This document shows positions 11,528 to 24,981 of a stretch of DNA of 64,000 nt, piece after piece. Position 1 is the stretch's first letter. The number at the start of each line of letters is the position of its first letter. This DNA is from Tillus elongatus. Its lineage: Eukaryota > Arthropoda > Insecta > Coleoptera > Cleridae. Below the pieces are notes generated by a model. That model was not told the DNA's origin and made no database searches. It saw only the letters and a list, made by a program, of their open reading frames with translations. The stretch lies in NCBI GenBank assembly GCA_964006375.1, contig OZ023266.1, positions 14,499,565 through 14,563,564 on the forward strand, given 5' to 3'. Position numbers and translations under genes: made by a program.

Positions 11528-11915
11528 GTAAGCTGTTTGACAGAGACGCCACCTCTGTATGTAACTAGGATATGCTGTCAGGAAAGCTGTAATAAACACA
11601 AAATGTTATACATAGGGACTGTGTGCAACCAACCAATTATTCTGGAGTTCGTCAGCCCTATTACTTTTTCCCTAATATAGGAAACAATTTATGTAAGGTT
11701 AGATGCATTTTGACCATCTTTGGACACACATGGTTTTGCTCTCATTAGAACTAGTACACTGTTATACTAATGACAATCAAAATAATCCAAAGTAAGTCGG
11801 CTTTCTGTGACTGGCTGTCATTAACCGCATTACCTTGGATGTATTTTGATTGTCATCAGTATAACAAACTAACGAGCTCTAATGGTAGCTGAACTGGTAC
11901 CTATGTGTTACAAAA
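11528..11915. repeat. Degenerate copy of the fold-back element seen at 56.5-57.3 kb
   Basis: Blocks such as AATAAACACAAAATGTTATA, GTCAGCCCTATTAC, TAGATGCATTTTGACC and GCTCTCATTAGAACTAG follow the 56.5 kb element in order. Around a centre near 11,815 the sequence turns back on itself (TACTAATGACAATCAAAATA against TATTTTGATTGTCATCAGTA), so this copy also has fold-back structure. Confidence 0.65.
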
Positions 11916-12420
11916 CCAATTAAAAAACAGGCGGCTATATCGGCATTAAACATAACAGAAGAAGACCGACATTAAAATGAGACAATTTGTTAAAACATTT
12001 TAGAGAAAAAGTGAAGAACAAAACTTCATTTTTTCTTGTCCAAGAATTGAAACAAGGTACCCATCGAGCAGACACATTATTTAATTTATTACGATGTTTA
12101 CAAGGATCTGATGCTCTTGAAAAAAACCTTTCAGCGGGGCAGATGTTGCTGGGATAGATAAAAAATCGCGCCCAATTTTTGCCAAACAGGAAATTTTAAT
12201 TGGTGTTTCTTCTTCGAATATGGACAATCTTTGGTGTTCATTGCTATCGATTGGCTTATATATTCGAGGTGCTCCTTGCTCTAGAATTTTGGAACGTGTC
12301 AACTTAAATGGAGTTAGGTAAGATGTTTTTGTATAAATTAAATTAAGAATTTTCGATACCTTTCTGAAATGTTATGAATTTAATGTTATTTATTCCAATA
12401 AACTAGGAATAAGTATAATT
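11916..12420. other. No recognised feature
   Basis: A 73-codon open frame at 12,081-12,302 (minus) has no motif I recognise. I do not call it a gene. Confidence 0.35.
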
Positions 12421-12660
12421 GGAGAAACCAGGAACACAGAGCACTCTAACACATTCTTTAACACCTGACGATTGTTTCACTAACGAAGTTAGCGTCATCG
12501 GATGATGGAAAGAGTTTGAATGAAATAATTTTTCAGCCTCTGATGACGCCAACTTTGTCAGTTAAACGGTAGTCAGGTCTTCTAAAATGTGTTGTGATTA
12601 TTTGGGTTCTCCAAGTGTATTTATCAGTGCTCGTCACAGATTCCAGTCTTCACACAGTAA
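12421..12660. repeat. Palindromic hammerhead-type repeat, degraded
   Basis: This is a diverged copy of the 6.7 kb palindrome. Its minus-strand motif (12,464-12,503) reads CCGATGA, a one-base loss from CTGATGA, then GCTAAC/GTTAGT, GAAA, and AATCGTC. The plus-strand motif (12,537-12,577) keeps CTGATGA but has TAAA instead of GAAA and a broken stem II. Both are probably inactive. The right flank (GTGATTATTTGGGTTCTCC, then GTGCTCGTCACAGATTCCAG) matches the other family members. Confidence 0.7.
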
Positions 12661-12829
12661 GCTAGTAATGGTAATGATTTAAAATTCACACATTCAAGTC
12701 TTTAAGATATTACGCTTTATCTTTAAAAAAATGTGCTGCAAATTGAATCATAACTTTCATATAGCTGTGATAACTTACTCCTCAGAAAGGCACTCCCATG
12801 AAATGAATTTAGGGTCCCTGACTTGACCA

Positions 12830-14080
12830 CAAAGAAAATATTCGTATTCCTGTAGCAAAAAAAAATCCAATTTTCACCAAATCACCCCTCATTTATTCGC
12901 TACCCCCTTAAGAGATCTTACCCTAAACCAATTCGAAGCATTTCCCCTTGTCGGGTACTAACCGGGTACCAAATTTGAAGATGATATTTTAATTCGTTCG
13001 AATTTTATTGCGCCTACTAACAGACAGACGTACAGGCAGACAGACCGACTGACTGAACGACAGAAATTTTTTTTGTTTGTTAAACAATCAAGTTTTCTAT
13101 ATGTTTTGAAACATACTACGCCGTTTTAGCAAAAAAATCGTATTTTTTTCTCCGATATTCCACCCCCACGCATTCAATCCCTAATTTAATTTCAGCAGAG
13201 AATACCAGATCAGAGAGCCTCGGTGGTTCAGTGGTCAGAACGTGTGCCTCTGAACCGAAGGATACTGGGTTCGATCCCGGGGGTCTCCTTTCACTTTTTT
13301 AGTACAAAGTGTAACATTAAGATCAACCGAGGTTGTGGCATTGTATCTTAGCAAGTTGAATTTCTGCACGTTCTGCCCTTCGGAGGGGATGTAATGCCGT
13401 CGGTCCCGTGTTCATGCGATGTTGGGCATGTTAAAGATCACTACCCTTCTTACCGAAATGCAGGGGTTTGGCAAAACGTCCAGGATAGTGAAACTGCTCA
13501 CTGGCGTCGGTGATTGCCCATAGTCGCGGAAATAGGCCGACGTTAAAGAAACAAAACACACACACATACCAGATCAATTTTCTATATGTTTTGAGACTTT
13601 CTACGCCGTTTTAACAAAAAAATATATCGAAAACTCTGTCAATGATATTCCACCCCCACACATTCAACCCGTAATTTAATTTCAGCACAGAATACCAGAT
13701 GTTTGATGAAATTGAAAATTTTCTGGTAAACAAACCCTAACGTTATATTACTCGAGTTTTAACGAAAAAATGTCAATTTTCACCATATCATCTCCTATTC
13801 ATCCCTTATCGCCTGCAGCGATTTTACCCAAAAACAATCCGAACCATTCGTTTGTCGGGTGCTAAGATTATATCAAATTTGAAGACAATATCGCAATTCG
13901 TTCTAAAGTTATCGTGGCTACAAACGGACAGACATACAGACCGACAGACGAAAACAGTTTTCGTTCCCAAATCATGTTTTCCATGTGGTTTGACAATTTT
14001 GACAACGTTTAAGCGAAAAAAATATGTTTGAAGTTTTTGTCGCCGATGGGATACTTCCACACGTTGTGACAATAAGAAGT
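12830..14080. repeat. Two diverged tandem units with (CAGA)-rich tract, split by a SINE
   Basis: The blocks TTTTCTATATGTTTTGA, CTACGCCGTTTTA, TATTCCACCCCCAC and TTTCAGCA(G/C)AGAATACCAGAT occur on both sides of the SINE. TCACCA(A/T)ATCA, CTTGTCGGG-type and CAGACAGAC-rich blocks recur at 12,870-13,080 and 13,770-13,990. This is an old tandem duplication. The origin of the unit is unknown to me. Confidence 0.65.
13213..13565 (+). mobile_element. tRNA-derived SINE with 11-bp target duplication
   Basis: The head is tRNA-like: GCCTCGGTGGTTCAGTGG supplies an A-box-like element and GGTTCGATCCC a B-box, consistent with internal RNA polymerase III promotion. The body contains CCCTTCGGAGGGGATGTAAT, GCCGTCGGTCCCGTG, TGATTGCCCATAGTCGCGG, and a tail GACGTTAAAGAAACAAAACA followed by (CA)n. 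ATACCAGATCA flanks it at 13,202-13,212 and 13,566-13,576, an exact target duplication. Fragments of the same SINE occur at 4.7, 7.0, 33.7/34.5, 37.8 and 56.3/57.3 kb. It must rely on a LINE for movement. Which LINE is not determined. Confidence 0.9.
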
Positions 14081-15525
14081 AAAGTCACTAATTAGACTAT
14101 TTTGTTTAGTTGGTAATAATTTTTGAAAATTTCTCTTTAGTTTTGCTGATTATGTCTTGCTTTGGCTTTGGCTTATTTAGTCCTGATCTTTGTCTTGGTC
14201 TCGCGATTTTAGCCTTGGTGTTGGTCTTGCAAAATGTGCAAGACCAAGATTTAAGACCGAGACTGAAAGACCAAAATTGATTTTGCTCATTTCCAGAAAT
14301 TTGTAAATAAATGTTCGACGAACTAACTAAGTCCTTAAAAGCTGACACTTGACAGATTATGAGCGTTTCTTCTGCTTACATTTATTTATTTGTTGGCTAT
14401 GATAACTTTGATCATAGACCTGAATTTAGTTTTTTTTGTTAATGTTGGTCAACATTTATTGACTCTTCGACTATACATCTCGGGAATAAAAAAGACAGTT
14501 TTATACAAAATGCTACCATAATGCACTTGCTGCTTCAATATTTTGTGTTGCTGTTTATTAATTGGAAAATTTAAATTTAAACATTCTTGATGTGAATAGG
14601 TATCTTGATTCTTGCTACTTAAAGTGACGACCTTTCTCGAGTTTTATATAGTAGTCTTGCTACGCCCTCTAGCAGTATGATATATTTTATCCCCAGGGAA
14701 AGAACACATAGAAATTCATTTTACGACGCATAAACGCCATCTATAGGCCATCATATAAACAATGTATTTAATTTGCTACCATAAACCTGATTACCCCGGT
14801 CCCTAGCTAAGAAAAGAGATTATCCAGATAGGATTTGCAGGACTGTAGCACACAGAGACATTTACACACATGTACACATTTGATGGGTAATATCTTGCAG
14901 GAGATTTGACGCAATAACAGGAGATCCTAGTTTTCGTGTGTGAAGCAATTCTAAGGGGCCATAACGGACACTAGCCGCTCATCCCTACATGTCCCATTAC
15001 GTTGTTACATCCTCTGCCAGGCCGAATTTACTACAACATTTGGCTTTGTCCACACAAAGAGCTGGACTATTCCCTAACAACTATCTGATAAAACGCCGCT
15101 TGCACGTCCCTATGACCACCGGTGGTCATGATATGTGTTAGTGGTTGTTTCCTTTCTTGGATATGCAAGAATGCTCAATCTAGTTGACTGGATAAAAAGA
15201 CTTGCAGGAAAAACTACGTGAGCGGATACTTATGCTTCGCCTCCGACCTATTGGAAAATAATCGACAAAGTAGCGCGTTTCTAATTGAGATAATAATTTA
15301 TCTATAGGAGCTTGCTAAGTGACTCGGTTACTTGTTATCAGTAAGAAATGGATGGGGGGTAATCAGAGGGCGGTGAGTAAGAACCTAAAAAGACCAGCTC
15401 AAATTAACAGATAATCGGGGTAGATATTGGGAGAGTCTGCTGTATCGTATGATGTTGCAAACGTTGAATTAATTCAGATATGGTAGGGCTTCTTGAGAGG
15501 ATGAACATGCCGGTGCCCTCCTAAT
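14081..15525. other. No gene; short inverted repeat at 14,220-14,250
   Basis: The stretch 14,150-14,280 is rich in GGTCTTG/CAAGACC units, including a short hairpin GGTCTTGCAAAATGTGCAAGA. At 14,520-14,540 GCTACCATAATGCACTTGCT is an isolated end of the GCAGCAAGTGCG family. The rest is featureless. Confidence 0.5.
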
Positions 15526-15645
15526 AAAGGTCACTACTCAAGAAACTGTTGAAACAACTCACAATCTTGTGTTGCATGATCGACATATAAGGATCAGGCA
15601 GATAGCAGAAGAAATAGGCTTCCGTTATCATACAGCAGGCAATAA
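15525..15645 (+). pseudogene. Mariner transposase N-terminal helix-turn-helix scrap
   Basis: One frame reads VTTQETVETTHNLV, then DRHIRIRQIAEEIGFRYHT. This corresponds to the second helix-turn-helix of mariner/IS630-type transposases (usual form: E-V-xx-V-xx-DRR-xx-VReiAeelgisygs). Only about 40 residues are recognisable, with no DDE domain and no terminal repeats. It is dead. Confidence 0.65.
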
Positions 15646-15959
15646 ATATTTATTTTATATGTATTTATATTTATTCAAGTAGAGCTAACTTTACAGAGTA
15701 TTACACGAAAAAGCAGTAGCTGGTACTTGTGATTAAACAAGTTACCTATCAAAAATGTTAAAACCGTATATAAGGTAATGTTTAAAGATTGGAGAAAAAG
15801 AAAGTCTCAGAAAGCAATATTTTTTTTACTGCAGTTTTTTGTTTACTGCAAGTGATTTTAAATTGGTTCTTCGAGCTAGTAAATTCACGTAATGCAGGTC
15901 TATTAGATCTTCGAAACATTTATTATTGATTAGCAAAGTCTAAAACATAGTCTAATCCA

Positions 15960-17227
15960 CGTCAGGCAGTATGGATTCCTCCAGCGCAGATCAACCTTTC
16001 CTTTGTCATCCATTCTTGGTACAAGTCTATGGAACTACACGGTGAATCCCAGATTGTCGCTCTAGACATATCCAAAGCATTCGACCAGGTCTGGCATGCA
16101 ACGCTGCTTAATAAACTTCCGGCTTATGGCCTACCACCAAAACTCTGTACCTGGACAGCAAATTTCCTCTCCAACCGGATCATTTCTATTATCGTGGATG
16201 TCCATTTCTCTAAACTGTATCCAATTAATGCAGGAGTCCCTCAAGGTTCAGCCTTAGCCCCTATTTTGTTTCTTCTCCACATCAATGACCTCTCTAGCAC
16301 ATCCAACCCAGTTCACAGTTACGCGGACGACAGCACCCTCCACTCAAATATAGAATATTCTAAGCCTGTCTCTTTAGCCCAATTAGATGAAGATCGCAGA
16401 CTCATGGAGGGATCTGTCTCTGCGGATCTCCAAAAAATATTAGACTGGGGAAGTAGAAATCTTGTACAATTCAACTCCACCAAATCTCAGTCTTGCTTTC
16501 TATCTCATAAGAGATACACCAGGCCTAGGTCCATCACAATGAACGACCAAGTTATTCAAAGTAATGAGTCCTTTTCACTTGTTGGCATTTCTGTGGATCG
16601 AAATCTCAATTGGCACCAATATGTCATATCAATTGCAGAAGCGGCTGCTAAGAAATTAGGTTTTCTCTTCCGGGCTCGCAAATACTTTTCACCTGCTAAT
16701 CTTTATACCTTATATACTTCACAAATAATGCCAAACCTTGAATACTGCTCCCACATCTGGGGTGTCGCTGCCGCTTCTACACTCGCTATCCTTGACTCAA
16801 TTCAGAAGAGAGCTATACGTCTCATCGGTGACCCTACTCTTACCCAAAGGCTGCCATCCCTTGCCCACCGACGTGCCGTTGGTGACCTCTCTCTCTTTTA
16901 TAGATATCTGCACGGGCGATGCTCAGAGGAGCTTTCTTCCGTAGTTCCTCCACCTGCTGCCCCAAACAGATCTATCAGGGGAACAGAGCGAATGCACCCT
17001 TTTACTGTCCAGGTCAGCAGACATTGAACTTGTTATGCCCGCTCTTTTGTCCCGAGAACTTCCAAGTTGTGGAATTCCTTGCCGGCACATGTTTTTCCTT
17101 CTCCTCCGAACCTCCAAACCTTCAAGTTCAGAAATAACAAGTTGGCTCTTTCCTCCTTGTCGACACCCACATTACGATAGTATTTAGGCTGTAAGCTCTC
17201 GTGGCGTGTTGTTGAAATATAAAAAAG
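15960..17227 (+). pseudogene. LINE family A: non-LTR retrotransposon ORF2, best copy
   Basis: A 332-codon open frame (16,029-17,027) encodes the palm and thumb of a non-LTR reverse transcriptase and its C-terminal region. Visible motifs are VALDISKAFDQVWH (first catalytic Asp), INAGVPQGSALAPILF, and the catalytic HSYADDSTLHSN. Later come LVGISVDRNLNWHQ and IQKRAIRLIGDPT. Upstream, 15,960-16,028 still encodes RQYGFLQRRS, but a roughly 10-base deletion breaks the frame. Downstream, a stop (TGA near 17,025) interrupts a conserved C-terminal tail ending SKLWNSLPAHVF in other copies. The 3' end TGTTGTTGAAATATAAAAAA resembles those of three other copies. No endonuclease domain or ORF1 is present, so it is 5'-truncated. 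Motifs suggest a CR1/Jockey-type clade, by resemblance only. Confidence 0.92.
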
Positions 17228-17745
17228 CTAATAAATGATTTTTATAAAGCTAATAACAACTGAGGCTGTGAGATTGTGTCTTCGTCAGTGAAATGCTCAA
17301 ACAAATGCTAAATAAAGGAAAATACAATAGAGTGAAGTAAGATTGCATCGCGTTCTTCCTACAAACACTCCCCCAAAATTGGGATAAAAATAAAGTATTT
17401 TTTTTAATTAGGAGGTCTCCCCTAATTGAGCTAATATTTTCTGTTAACTAAAATTCAGTATTTATTTACTATTTTAGTTACTATAAAGGGTCAAGCATGT
17501 ATTGGAATAATGGGAATAACGTGAACAAAAAGACATAATCAAAAAATGTTTATTTTTCACATATTTTCGTGATGGAATCTGCGAATTATTTTGCATACAG
17601 CTTATCAGATTCTAGTGGAGGTATCTATGATAAAAATTCTGTAAAAAAATTGCAAAACCACGTTTTTTTATGAACATTTATAATTATTAATTAATATATA
17701 TTACGGACAATAAGAACGCCTAGTGTGGGATTGCCTTCTGTGACG
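17228..17745. other. No recognised feature
   Basis: AT-rich, no supportable gene. Confidence 0.4.
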
Positions 17746-18230
17746 TGTTTTATGAATCTGGCTCACATTTGTCTTTCATCAACGATGAATTAATTGGATC
17801 ATTACTTACCGAACGAAATTTTACTCCAGAAAAATATCTAAATTATTTGGTATAGTGTCACGCCAAAACTACAAAATCGCTATCGTGACTTTTGCTATCT
17901 ACGGTTCCAGCAAGATGGAGGACCTCCTGATTTTGACCTTGAACTCCGAATCTTCTCAAATAACGTTTTTCCAAACAGGCGGATTGGGCGTCGGAAAAAG
18001 TAGAGTGGTCAGGTCGGTCGCTGGATTTACAACCAAGCGACTTTTTTGATGGGGTCACCTAAAAAAGAATGTGCACAAAGAGCGGCCAAATAATTTAGAT
18101 CACCTGAGGACTTACATTCTTGGTGCAGTGAGGCGAGAGACATTTGCGAATATTAGAGCATTGTTTTTTTACTCGATTTATGCTTTAAAAACAATGGAAG
18201 GCATTTTGAACACATTTTAACATCTTATAA
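17746..18230 (+). pseudogene. Mariner-like transposase C-terminal relic
   Basis: Joining frames by eye, the plus strand shows FQQDGGPP (the second catalytic Asp context, FQQDGAPPH), NNVFPNRRIGRR, then SGRSLDLQPSDFF (third catalytic region, usually RSPDLTPLDFFLWG). This is followed by KKNVHKERP and RRETFANIRALFF, the usual C-terminal blocks. Several frameshifts and stops make it non-functional. The 64- to 66-codon open frames at 17,855-18,058 are shadows of it. I could not place terminal inverted repeats. Confidence 0.8.
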
Positions 18231-19670
18231 TATTTTTTTATTGTATTGTTTTAATTCATGGGGCAACAGTGGTTTCATTGTTAGACTGGCATTAATGAAA
18301 ACAAATCCAGGTTTTTTTATTGTCTAACACCACTAAAATTCGATGACCAAAATAATTCGTAGATTCCAAAAAAGTGGCTTTGGCTTTAAATATAGTTGTT
18401 TGTTGTTACTAAGGTGTCAATTTAAACAGTAAAACATTCTATAGGTCACAAATAGGTGAAAGAATTAGTACACAACTTTGTTCCAAACTCTTTTGATTAT
18501 TTTATTTCTTTTGCAGTTGTTACCATTATTCCAAATATACGCCTGATCTGTATGTAACATTTAAGCCTAGTTCGTCCTAAAGTTCGTGTTCCAGGGCGAT
18601 AGAAAAATAAACTCTTTTAACTTTATTTTCCATTAACTTAGAAGTTTAAATTTTGATATAGGTTGTGGCCCCCCTAAACGAAATTTGGGCAAAAGTGCCT
18701 TCGACATTTTCAAAGATATAATAAATCGATCTAGCGGAACTTGATTTTTTCCTGGAAGGCATGGTCTGTCTAGGACAGCAACTTTCCTAAGGTATTTACT
18801 TAAAACGTACACGTTAAAGTCAGCCGATTATATTTAAGTTGACGTACTGACATGCAGAGCTCTTTTAATTTCTTACATAACAAACTGTAGTCTTTAAAAA
18901 TCGGTAATTTTATCTAAAATCTTTAAAAAATGATGTGACTATCGTGTGAACTAATCTCATATTAAGCAATTTGTACCTGTGTAATAAATGCTGTAGAAAA
19001 CTTGTAAGAAAACTGAATTAATTTAGTCACAATGAAAGTCTGCAAATGACAGGGCAAGGAACAGTGGTAATAACGAGGAACAAAAGCTTGGCGAATGTTA
19101 AAGCGACTGAGGAGGGGAATGTGGGGAATTTTGTAGACTAGATGGATGACTGACAGGACTCATTGTGGCTACACTGACTTGACGGCTGAATCGCTTGTTC
19201 CAGGAGACAGGTGAAGGGACCCTGTCTGTGTCACTCTATTTCTATCCTTCTCTGTCTGCCTTGGGATTGAGACAGGAACGGATCCAGCGTTTCAATTTTG
19301 TATTATATGAAGATGAATTAATTACAATAAGGGATTAATATTATTCTTAGCAATCTGATTCCATTATACTTTTGTTTGTACAACATTAGTGAGTACTCTA
19401 GCCTGCAAAGTGGCAATACTGTATCTTCTAACAACTCACTATCTATCTGTTATAAGTTATGAATACTTAATTGCCGACATAGCAGCATAGATTTCTTTCA
19501 GAAAATTGTTGTCAGGTCACCCGATTCCTTTTCACGACCAGTCAAGGAACGGAGTACCTTGTTCTAACTCTTTAGACTGCAGTACACCCGTAGCAATATT
19601 ATAGAAGTAAATGTAAGGCAAAAACAAACCAGACGTCAGATTTTTTATTGCAAAAGAGAGGGATGTCTAA
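18231..19670. other. AT-rich stretch with one repeat-family fragment
   Basis: About 18,590-18,770 resembles the GCAGCAAGTGCG family body (TTAACTTTATTTTCCATTAAC, TTTTGATATAGG, CCTGGAAGGC). Otherwise nothing is recognised. Confidence 0.4.
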
Positions 19671-20290
19671 AATTTGGTTTTTTGTCACTTATACATTAAA
19701 AACTTTGTAAAGCTGCTGCCCAAACATCGCAGAGAGGGTCTACTTTAAATACTTTTTCTGCAAACATTTTAGTCAAGTGAACAAAAATAACTGTCAAATG
19801 GAAATTTAAGACCATGCAAAACACACTTTTTGCATTATTTGTCCTCCGTGACCTGCATTCTTTTCAAATTAGATGTTTAAGGTGACCCACATTAACGTTT
19901 TAAATCGTCGCTTTTATGTTTTTAGAAGAAAACTATAAAATTTTAAACTTATTTTTTACCTCTTCTTTTTGAGCCAAAGAAACTCAATCTTTGTAATATC
20001 AAATAGATTTTGATTTTTACTATTAATAGTTTTATGTTGCGGCCTCCTTAGATCTCCGGTGTGACCAAACATATTAATTATTTAAATGCCTATGACTTTT
20101 TTTCCTATTAACATAAAGATCTGAATTTTGGTACGTGTTCTGCGTGGTTTAAGAGCAACTTCCACATAACATTTGGTTACACAAGCTTTGTTATTTTTTA
20201 AGTTACAAAAATGTTCCCAGAGAAAACAATTTTTTTTATTAAAATCGGTGTGTTATTTTTCGAGTTATCGTAGTGATAGTATTAGTAATA
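19671..20290 (+). repeat. GCAGCAAGTGCG family body fragment
   Basis: The blocks CATCGCAGAGAGGGTCTACTT, GTTTTAAATCGTCG, TGCCTATGACTTTTTTTCC and TTTGGTTACACAAGC parallel those at 8,140-8,515 in the same order. The GTTATTTTTCGAGTTATCG block normally found before the TA array is at 20,252. No array is present here. Confidence 0.55.
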
Positions 20291-20626
20291 TATATTGAGA
20301 CAAATTATAGATTCTAATATTCGACAAATGAGTTGAAAACTTGTGCCTGCCCTAATCACAATTTTAATGGGTTTACTAAAGTACTATATCAGACTGTTAA
20401 GATGACATTGACTACTAAAAGTTTGACATACCCTAATAGTTAATCTTGGTTTCTTGGTTCATCATCAGTCCCATCCAGTTTTCTCATATCCTGTAGTACA
20501 AAATCCATTCAGTAACACTTTTCTACAATAAGTATTTTTTCTGTTCTTGTGAGTTAAGAAAATCTAAACACACGCCCACAGAAAATTTTGACACATTGCT
20601 TGAAAAAAACAATATAAATATGTATG

Positions 20627-20631
<5 letters not shown>

Positions 20632-20715
<84 letters not shown>
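20632..20715. repeat. (TA)n microsatellite with GTAT flanks
   Basis: About 70 bp of TA bounded on both sides by TATGTATGTATGTATA. Confidence 0.98.
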
Positions 20716-20787
20716 ATAGAATCTTCAATAAGACAATTCAAACAATGAAAATAGGCAACACCAATGCACGCTTTTTACTTAAATGAA

Positions 20788-20835
20788 CTCTATATTTTGC
20801 CCTTTCTTTTAGCACTTCATCAGGAGCCTAGAAAA
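20788..20835 (-). other. Possible degraded hammerhead-like motif
   Basis: The minus strand reads CTC, CTGATGA, AGTGCT, a loop, GGGC, AAAATATA, GAG. If GGGC derives from GAGC and the following base from G, this would be stem I CTC/GAG, CTGATGA, stem II GCTC/GAGC, GAAA, minimal stem III. The GAAA core is lost, so it is only a candidate remnant. It lies about 90 bp from a TA array, like the others. Confidence 0.3.
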
Positions 20836-21418
20836 TACATTTCAAAGGTAAACTTAGAAACTAAAAGCCGACAGCTAAACAAAATGTTGTAGGTTGGGGT
20901 GCACATGCAACAGGTAAACATGTATTTTAACCTCACTGAGACGGTGCCACCGCACGCAAAACATAGGGCAACACTTACCTTTGAAGTCGACCACACTAAA
21001 TGGGTATCTTATAAAACAACAATTAACTTATTAAAAGCCTTACAAGCGTTTTGAGGTTAACCAAAGCAATCCACCCACAGATTTTCTTATATCCACCCAC
21101 AGATTTTCTTATATTTCTACTCATCACATAACCAAAGAGCATGGCCGTAGGCAACACACCAAAATAATGACCACAAAATGTGTGTTGAATATGGTATACG
21201 GGTAAACCGCAATCTCCAGATTATTGTGATCATTATCACTGGACCAGAATTATATCGAAAAAGCTGGACCTCAACAATAATTAACACAACAGAATATGCA
21301 TCCCAAACAGGATCCCCACCACAGGAAAATATGTATGCAGAGAGTTTTATTAGAAAAATTGCGAATTTTCATTGGTCGAATTGCCCCTGCTGGAAATTTT
21401 GTAGCTCTGAGACTATAT
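20836..21418. other. No gene; short 27-bp tandem duplication
   Basis: At about 21,066-21,115 ATCCACCCACAGATTTTCTT is repeated in direct tandem. Nothing else is recognised. Confidence 0.5.

Positions 21419-21500
<82 letters not shown>
21419..21500. repeat. (TA)n microsatellite
   Basis: About 75-80 bp of TA. The 160-codon frame at 21,178-21,660 reads straight through it (Tyr-Ile run). Its flanking residues match nothing I recognise, so I treat it as spurious. Confidence 0.97.
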
Positions 21501-21503
<3 letters not shown>

Positions 21504-22395
21504 CCTTATCGTATTATGGGCAATAAGAATACCAAAAGTAAGTTCTTGGTTACATGCTTTATATATTTCATGTCAAATTGACACTTCTACAGAAACCTAT
21601 AAAGAAACAACAACTCAGAAAAACAATTTGGTTACAATCTCTCAAAAATCTTACCAATAACTGAACGCAGTTAAAAACTGAAGGGTGTAAGAGGAATGGA
21701 TCACATTGCAACCAGGTTCTCTGTAACAAAACTTGACGTTATTGCACATAGGAAGGACACACAGCCACATACACACTGTCAAGCTGACATCCTGCATATT
21801 TTCTCAATCATATCATGGCCTATTTATAAGATTTTCGAAGGCATTTTGGACAAGTAATTTCAAAAGCTTGAAAACACGTCAACATTCAACTGCAAATTAC
21901 TCTAAAACGTTTAGCTTTAATACATTTTAACAAAAACACCTTTTTTATGTAAAATAAATGAAGCTTCGAGATTTTAAATAAATGTATCAAACCATGCACA
22001 AAAAAGATATTAAAATTGAACCATTCCAGCCCTCTTGTAAGTTACACCTCTAAATAAAATCTGAAGATTCTAACAAATTATTAATATTTCTTATAAAAAC
22101 TACGCCCCTGTTTCAAATTTTATTAAGTTGCCTGTTGTAGTTTTGAAGAAAATGCCAAAAAAAAAAACATTTTTCAGAGTCTCCTTCTAGGGGCTGCAGC
22201 TCCTTAGGGGTGCATTTTAGGAAATAGTTTTACAGAGTAACTTACAATTATTTTTTGGTGGACTATATGCCCTAGAAATTTTGACAGGTATTTTTGGAAC
22301 ACTTTGAATAAAGCATGTTATGACCAAGAACTAATTTTGGTTTTCTTATTGCCCATATTACAAGAACGTAAATTGCCGAGTTATTGGCACTAACA
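21501..22395. other. AT-rich stretch, nothing recognised
   Basis: No supportable gene. The last part (22,395-22,422, ACACGTGAGGACCGTTATTC then CTCCCCTATG) matches a TA-flanking end sequence described in the findings. Confidence 0.4.
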
Positions 22396-22418
22396 CGTGA
22401 GGACCGTTATTCCTCCCC

Positions 22419-23340
<922 letters not shown>

Positions 23341-23342
23341 TT

Positions 23343-23967
<625 letters not shown>

Positions 23968-23968
<1 letters not shown>

Positions 23969-24510
23969 GACGCAGCAAGTACGCTATGGTAATGAGTTTT
24001 ATTAAAAATGCTTTTAATAGCATATCTGTTTTTGTTTAAAAGAAAGCAGACCTCAAATCTGGCTACTGGTATAACCTATATCGTAGAAACGATGTACCAT
24101 ATTTCTTCAAAATAACTTTATTGTTTGAAAATGTACAAAAATTTTTCGAAAATTAGCATAGAATGTTCCTGAAACAATTGGTTTCATGGTCAACCAACCC
24201 TAGGTTAATAGCAAATTGAACTATTGAAATTTAAAGCATTTAATGAAAGTTAGCCACCATATCGCACTTGCTGCGTCAAGAATTTCTCGTCTTACAAACA
24301 TGCATTATATTTCGATGGAAGATGCAAAACTGCAACAATTTAAAGTGTGTTCGACTAAGAAAATAATTTGTATCACCAACGACTTGACTGTAAAAATAAT
24401 TTTTTAAGATGCAGCTCAAGACCCTATTAATTAAAGTATACAATTTTTTCTCGTATCTTAGACAATAGCAGATGTATTGAGCTTTAGCGTAGAAATGTGT
24501 CACCCTGTAT
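23968..24510 (+). repeat. Inverted-end module plus body of the GCAGCAAGTGCG family
   Basis: GGACGCAGCAAGTACGCTAT at about 23,970 pairs with ATCGCACTTGCTGCGTC ending at about 24,279. The body that follows (AAACATGCATTATATTTCG, CACCAACGACTT, GACCCTATTAATTAAAG) is the same as at 7,870-8,050. The 75-codon minus-strand frame here is incidental. Confidence 0.65.
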
Positions 24511-24894
24511 ATATGAAAATAGATAAAAACTAAAACTAACCCCGCACATGGGTTCTAGGGGGCCTAGTTCGCGCCCATTCGAAGAAACATTTTCATAATT
24601 TAAAAGTGGCGGTCCTCCACTTAACGAAATTTACTAACTTTTTTGGCTTTAAATGCCTTTTTTGTCTTGTAACTTAGAGATCTAAATTTGTACACGTAGT
24701 TTTCATTTTATTACATACACTCACGTACCAAATTTCGTTCTGATAACTTTGTTATTTCCGGAGATATCAAAAATTTTCGAAAGAAAACAAAATTTTCCTG
24801 GAAAATCTGGGTAGATTTTCCTGGCTGACGAACTCATCCAAGCCAGTTGCAAAAGGAAGCTAATTTATTTTTTAGTTATCGATGCGATACATAC

Positions 24895-24981
<87 letters not shown>

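Noticed and set aside
13213..13290. Functional tRNA genes at the A-box/B-box sequences (13.2, 34.5, 37.8, 51.8, 54.7 and 57.3 kb)
   Set aside because: Acceptor stems do not pair, and the four at 13.2, 34.5, 37.8 and 57.3 kb belong to one SINE with a shared body. They are SINE heads.
17855..18058. Two overlapping 64- and 66-codon frames
   Set aside because: Both are out of frame with the mariner-like residues that the same DNA clearly encodes.
21178..21660. 160-codon frame with a long Tyr-Ile run, and all similar IYIYIY frames (10.8, 22.4, 24.9, 30.4, 33.5, 45.4, 47.9, 48.9, 51.4, 58.7, 59.1 kb)
   Set aside because: They are translations of (TA)n, which has no stop in two of three frames. 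Flanking residues match no domain, apart from the real GIY-YIG segment on the minus strand at 59.4-59.6 kb.
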